DNA from: CAYTPI01 sp964439625
Lineage (GTDB): Bacteria; Chloroflexota; Anaerolineae; Aggregatilineales; UBA3940
Direction: 5' to 3'
Assembly: GCA_964439625.1 (NCBI GenBank)
Contig: CAYTPI010000007.1
Location: forward strand, 122,694-186,693
Length of the DNA: 64,000 nucleotides
Shown: piece after piece, positions 61,598-64,000 of the stretch
Layout of the letters: each line of letters opens with the position of its first letter
How positions within the stretch are numbered: the first letter of the stretch is position 1
The notes under the pieces: model-generated
Databases searched by the model: none
What the model was told of the DNA's origin: nothing
What the model saw: only the letters and a program-made list of their open reading frames with translations
Position numbers and translations under genes: made by a program

Positions 61598-62314
61598 TTA
61601 CTTGCTCTCAATGACGCTAGGTTTCATATCAACTACAATCTCCTTCATTCGCGTTTGTAGATCATGAAACACCGTTTGAATGCTGCGGTTTGCGTCAAGC
61701 CGAATGAAATCGTATTCGTCCGCTATCGCATCAAATTGTGCCAGCAGCATTCGCTGATAACGAGTGAAGTTGTCATAGTAATCTCGGCCTGGCAGCATAT
61801 CGATTCCAGATTCCCAATAGTCAAAGCCACGGGCATCTAATACTCTAGGAACTAAGGTCTCCACATCGGCATGTAGATAGAAGATACGATCAGGCACCAT
61901 TGCAAAGCTGTACAACTTACGCATGTATCGAGGGTCAGCTCCGCGAACAATCGCTCTGACAATCAACGAATAAATATATCGATCAGTCAACACAACAAAG
62001 CCCGCACGTAAGGCAGGAACAATCTCTCGCTCTAAGCGATCTGCGAGATCGGTTGCATAGAGTAAGTTCATGGTGCGTTCACCCATCGTCGTGCCGGACA
62101 TCGCTTTTTTTAGACCCTTGCCTGCAAGCTTGCCACGCTTCTGCCCGGTCGTAGCGACTGCATAGCCTTCACCCTCTAACCACTCACGCAAAAGAGCAAC
62201 CTGCGTCGAGCGCCCAACGCCATCTGTTCCCTCAAGAACAACCAGTCGGCCTTTAACCTGTGTTATCTGGTCTGCTAAATAATCGTACCCATAATATTCA
62301 ACGTTGTGTGTCAT
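61598..62314 (-). CDS. dTMP-kinase-like P-loop protein with a degenerate Walker A motif
   Basis: A 238-residue thymidylate-kinase-fold protein. The P-loop reads EGTDGVGRSTQVALLREWL: the essential Walker A Lys is Arg. The DRY motif is intact (FVVLTDRYIYSLIVRAIVRG), and a C-terminal helix follows. It is a close paralogue of the next upstream gene, with the same order of segments (LLYATDLADRLEREIVPALR against LIHAADFADRLDRQMLPALK). It starts inside the previous stop (TAATG), with GAGGAAG upstream. Loss of the Lys suggests altered or no kinase activity and a partner role. Confidence 0.78.
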   Translation of the reverse strand: MTHNVEYYGYDYLADQITQVKGRLVVLEGTDGVGRSTQVALLREWLEGEGYAVATTGQKRGKLAGKGLKKAMSGTTMGERTMNLLYATDLADRLEREIVPALRAGFVVLTDRYIYSLIVRAIVRGADPRYMRKLYSFAMVPDRIFYLHADVETLVPRVLDARGFDYWESGIDMLPGRDYYDNFTRYQRMLLAQFDAIADEYDFIRLDANRSIQTVFHDLQTRMKEIVVDMKPSVIESK

Positions 62315-63069
62315 TAGTCTTCCTCGCGTACTTGCTGTTGGAGATAGTGCCCCTGCAAACCTTCGGATGCAAGCACCTCACGCCAAGATGCTCGCTGCGA
62401 CGTTAATATATTGCTTAAATGTGGCTTGACGATCTCGCGAACGATGTCTTGTTGCTCAAGCAAAGGGGCTGTTGCATCAATCACAGTTAACCCAAATTCA
62501 TCGACCATCTTGTCGTACTCTTGAAGGATGCGCCCCTGAAAGAGTCGAAAACTTTCATATGGGTCTTCACTTAAACCTAAATCCATGCCTGCTTCGTAAA
62601 ATTTAAGCTCTGGACGCCCAGTCAATATACGGTTAAGCGACTCTTCTAATGTCACTTTGAAATAAAATGCGATGGTTGGTATTACCGAGAAGTTGTAAAC
62701 ACCCCGGACAAAATCTGGGTCAACCCCACGAGCAGCATCGCGTGCAAATGCGGTATACATGTAACGGTCAGCTAAGACAATGGCCCCAGCCTTCAGTGCT
62801 GGCAACATTTGCCGGTCTAGCCGATCTGCAAAGTCTGCCGCGTGGATCAAGCTGAATGAAAGGGGCGTAAGTAGTTTTTTCTTTTTCCCCTTCCGGGTGA
62901 CGTCACCCACAATCGGCGAAGAGTTCCATTCACTAAATGCAACCAGGTATCTTGCGCTAATTAACCATTTTCGGATTAAATCTAGTTGAGTGCTCTTCCC
63001 AGAGCCGTCAATGCCTTCTACAATAATTAGTTTACCTGGCAGTACTCTACCATCAGGTAGTGTTGCCAT
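62314..63069 (-). CDS. dTMP-kinase-like P-loop protein with intact Walker A motif
   Basis: A 251-residue thymidylate-kinase-fold protein with an intact P-loop (IIVEGIDGSGKSTQLDLIRK), a DRYMYTAFARDAARGVDPDF substrate motif and a basic insertion (RKGKKKKLLTPL) around residues 52-64. The C-terminal 30 residues are an extension. It is longer than standard dTMP kinases (about 210) and differs at the DRY region, so its substrate may be another nucleoside monophosphate or related phosphate. An excellent AGGAGG lies eight bases before the ATG. It leads the paralogue by one-base overlap. Confidence 0.8.
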   Translation of the reverse strand: MATLPDGRVLPGKLIIVEGIDGSGKSTQLDLIRKWLISARYLVAFSEWNSSPIVGDVTRKGKKKKLLTPLSFSLIHAADFADRLDRQMLPALKAGAIVLADRYMYTAFARDAARGVDPDFVRGVYNFSVIPTIAFYFKVTLEESLNRILTGRPELKFYEAGMDLGLSEDPYESFRLFQGRILQEYDKMVDEFGLTVIDATAPLLEQQDIVREIVKPHLSNILTSQRASWREVLASEGLQGHYLQQQVREED

Positions 63070-63079
63070 ATACCACCTC

Positions 63080-63706
63080 CTACTCGTCTAAAAGCCCCAA
63101 AATATGATCAAGGGGCACGTTAATTTCTGAAAAATTGGCAAAGGTCAAGTCCATTTCTGGGAGATTGAGTGCTTGCCGCACAGCCTGAAATATTTCTTGA
63201 TAACTCAGTAACACGCGCGGCTTATTGATCCAGTTGAGTTCGGTTACCAAAGCTTCAATCACATCGGGTTGACCTTCAAATTCTGCAAACCAGCCGTATG
63301 GCATTTGATCTAAGTCAATTTCAACAGTATTCCAAAGAAAAACTTCACGACGCTTCTCATAGTGCCAAACTGGCTGATAGCCAAGGGCGTCAAACAGAGC
63401 TTGAATTGTGTCCCCATTGCCAACGGCCTCAAATTCAATTTCTCTTCTTATTCGATAGGCCGTAGATACTTTATTTTTTGGATCAACTTTAACGGTTATC
63501 ACATATTTAGTTACACCGTTTGCTTCTGTTCGCCGCACTCGAAGCATCTTGCCTGCCGCCAATAATGAATTATCAGCTCCATCAAGGCGAATGTTCCATT
63601 CATAACGCTCAGATTTTTTCTGAGCTCCTAACGCGATAAGTGCTCGTTTAAATGATATTGGATCATCTAATAGAAACTTTATCTCTATTTCATTTTTATC
63701 TGGCAT
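63080..63706 (-). CDS. CYTH-domain protein (triphosphate tunnel metalloenzyme)
   Basis: A 208-residue protein of the CYTH family. The ExExK motif opens the domain (NEIEIKFLLDDP), followed by alternating charged strands with RxR (GKMLRVRRTEANGVTKYVIT), KxK/R pairs and the EIDLDQMPYGWFAEFEGQ segment late in the fold. Members hydrolyse tripolyphosphate, thiamine triphosphate or make cyclic AMP. The first gene of the four-gene operon; 10 bases separate it from the kinase genes. The Met at 63706 is preferred; the frame extends to 63775 without a conserved start. Confidence 0.82.
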   Translation of the reverse strand: MPDKNEIEIKFLLDDPISFKRALIALGAQKKSERYEWNIRLDGADNSLLAAGKMLRVRRTEANGVTKYVITVKVDPKNKVSTAYRIRREIEFEAVGNGDTIQALFDALGYQPVWHYEKRREVFLWNTVEIDLDQMPYGWFAEFEGQPDVIEALVTELNWINKPRVLLSYQEIFQAVRQALNLPEMDLTFANFSEINVPLDHILGLLDE

Positions 63707-63750
63707 GTGTGCGAATCTAAATTTGTCAGAGTATAAGTGTGTTAAGCTAT

Positions 63751-63780
63751 AGTATAAGTTCAGATTGTTAAGCAAATCAA
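63751..63780 (-). promoter_or_regulatory. promoter of the CYTH/kinase/HD operon
   Basis: On the minus strand, TTGATT (63775-63780) and TATACT (63751-63756) are 18 bases apart. The leader to the CYTH start at 63706 is about 38 bases. Confidence 0.55.
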
Positions 63781-63868
63781 GATATGTTGCTTTCTATATG
63801 ACTATTATTGAATGAAATCTTCTATGGGTTGCATGTAGTACTCACTTTTGTGAAGACACTCCGCACTC

Positions 63869-63897
63869 TTGTTATCTAGTTTGAATAGTGTTATACT
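63869..63897 (+). promoter_or_regulatory. promoter for a transcript leaving the window on the right
   Basis: TTGTTA (63869-63874) and TATACT (63892-63897) with a 17-base spacer, one of the best promoters in the window. Its transcript would start near 63904. Confidence 0.6.
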
Positions 63898-63903
63898 GTT
63901 TTC

Positions 63904-64000
63904 ACATCTATAATAAGCATCTGTAGATGTCTACAATTGAGTAGTAACATAAAGAGGAGGCAAAGAGCGAGTTAGGATGACTAACGCAGTGTGACGCCCA
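63904..64000 (+). other. untranslated leader or RNA at the right edge
   Basis: About 97 bases of transcript downstream of the promoter contain AGAGGAGG and the inverted repeat GTTAG-GATGA-CTAAC, but no clear gene start: the ATG at 63977 stops after five codons, and the GTG at 63991 is too close to the edge to judge. It may be a leader or a small RNA; I cannot name it. Confidence 0.3.

Noticed and set aside
61598..63069. The kinase pair as polyphosphate kinase 2
   Set aside because: The P-loop and DRY motifs fit thymidylate kinases; PPK2 has a different Walker A context and length.

Overview
The window is bacterial chromosomal DNA, most likely from an aerobic, heterotrophic member of the Chloroflexota (Anaerolineae-like). 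This placement is an inference from gene content. The pointers are several envelope proteins with Thr/Pro-rich 'TPT' linkers, DUF5679, DUF2142 and GT87-like membrane proteins, a 2-oxoglutarate dehydrogenase E1-E2 pair, PEP carboxylase and GAF-type two-component signalling. Gene density is high. There is no phage, transposase, plasmid or CRISPR signature. A run of 10 N at 26763-26772 marks a scaffold join, as in a draft or metagenome-assembled genome.

Layout. 1-2325 (minus): a DUF2085 membrane protein cut by the edge, a ROK fructokinase and a TauE/SafE exporter. 2467-5331 (plus): a Ser/Thr kinase fused to a large membrane domain. 5559-11176 (minus): a six-gene run of two alpha/beta hydrolases, a DUF2142 membrane protein, a THUMP RNA methyltransferase, an SDR lacking its catalytic residues and an unknown. 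11306-16331: a zinc-ribbon/TIR protein, two paralogous membrane-anchored proteins, tRNA-Leu(CAA), an ECF sigma factor with its putative anti-sigma, a Nudix hydrolase and an SDR-like protein. 16335-23675: methyltransferase, EamA transporter, Maf, ComM, Sua5, a secreted protein, a glycosyltransferase and a HTH protein. 23737-30208: a large membrane protein, a CapA-type lipoprotein split by the assembly gap, a small membrane protein and a GAF histidine kinase/NarL regulator pair. 30506-34872: a glycosidase-like/golvesin-like/M23 protein, a DUF3095 cyclase-like protein, a 71-residue protein, MoaB and an FHA protein. 34865-45426: GT87-like protein, lipoproteins, HAD phosphatase, thioesterase, HEAT protein, two tandem SAM-fold paralogues, Dtd, YbaK, aldo/keto reductase, a second sigma factor and a CBM9-like lipoprotein. 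45510-60897: central metabolism (AcnA, PEP carboxylase, SucA, SucB) with RecJ, BON, NADAR, PHP and transporter genes between. 60986-63706 (minus): a compact CYTH / dTMP-kinase-like x2 / Ppx-type HD operon.

How it fits together. Aconitase, PEP carboxylase and the 2-oxoglutarate dehydrogenase components supply an oxidative TCA cycle with anaplerosis; E3 is not in the window. Much of the rest is envelope biology and signalling: a Ser/Thr kinase and an FHA protein, two ECF-type sigma factors and a two-component pair. Promoters of the form TTGnnn-N17/18-TAtACT recur and were used to choose some starts.

Most worth following up: the CYTH/twin-kinase/HD operon, in which one kinase has lost its Walker A lysine; the twin hairpin repeats at 41631-41944, the nearer of which is a terminator directly before ybaK; the DUF5679-TIR protein; the signal-less glycosidase/golvesin/M23 fusion; the DUF3095-led gene run; and a NADAR gene broken by a frameshift.
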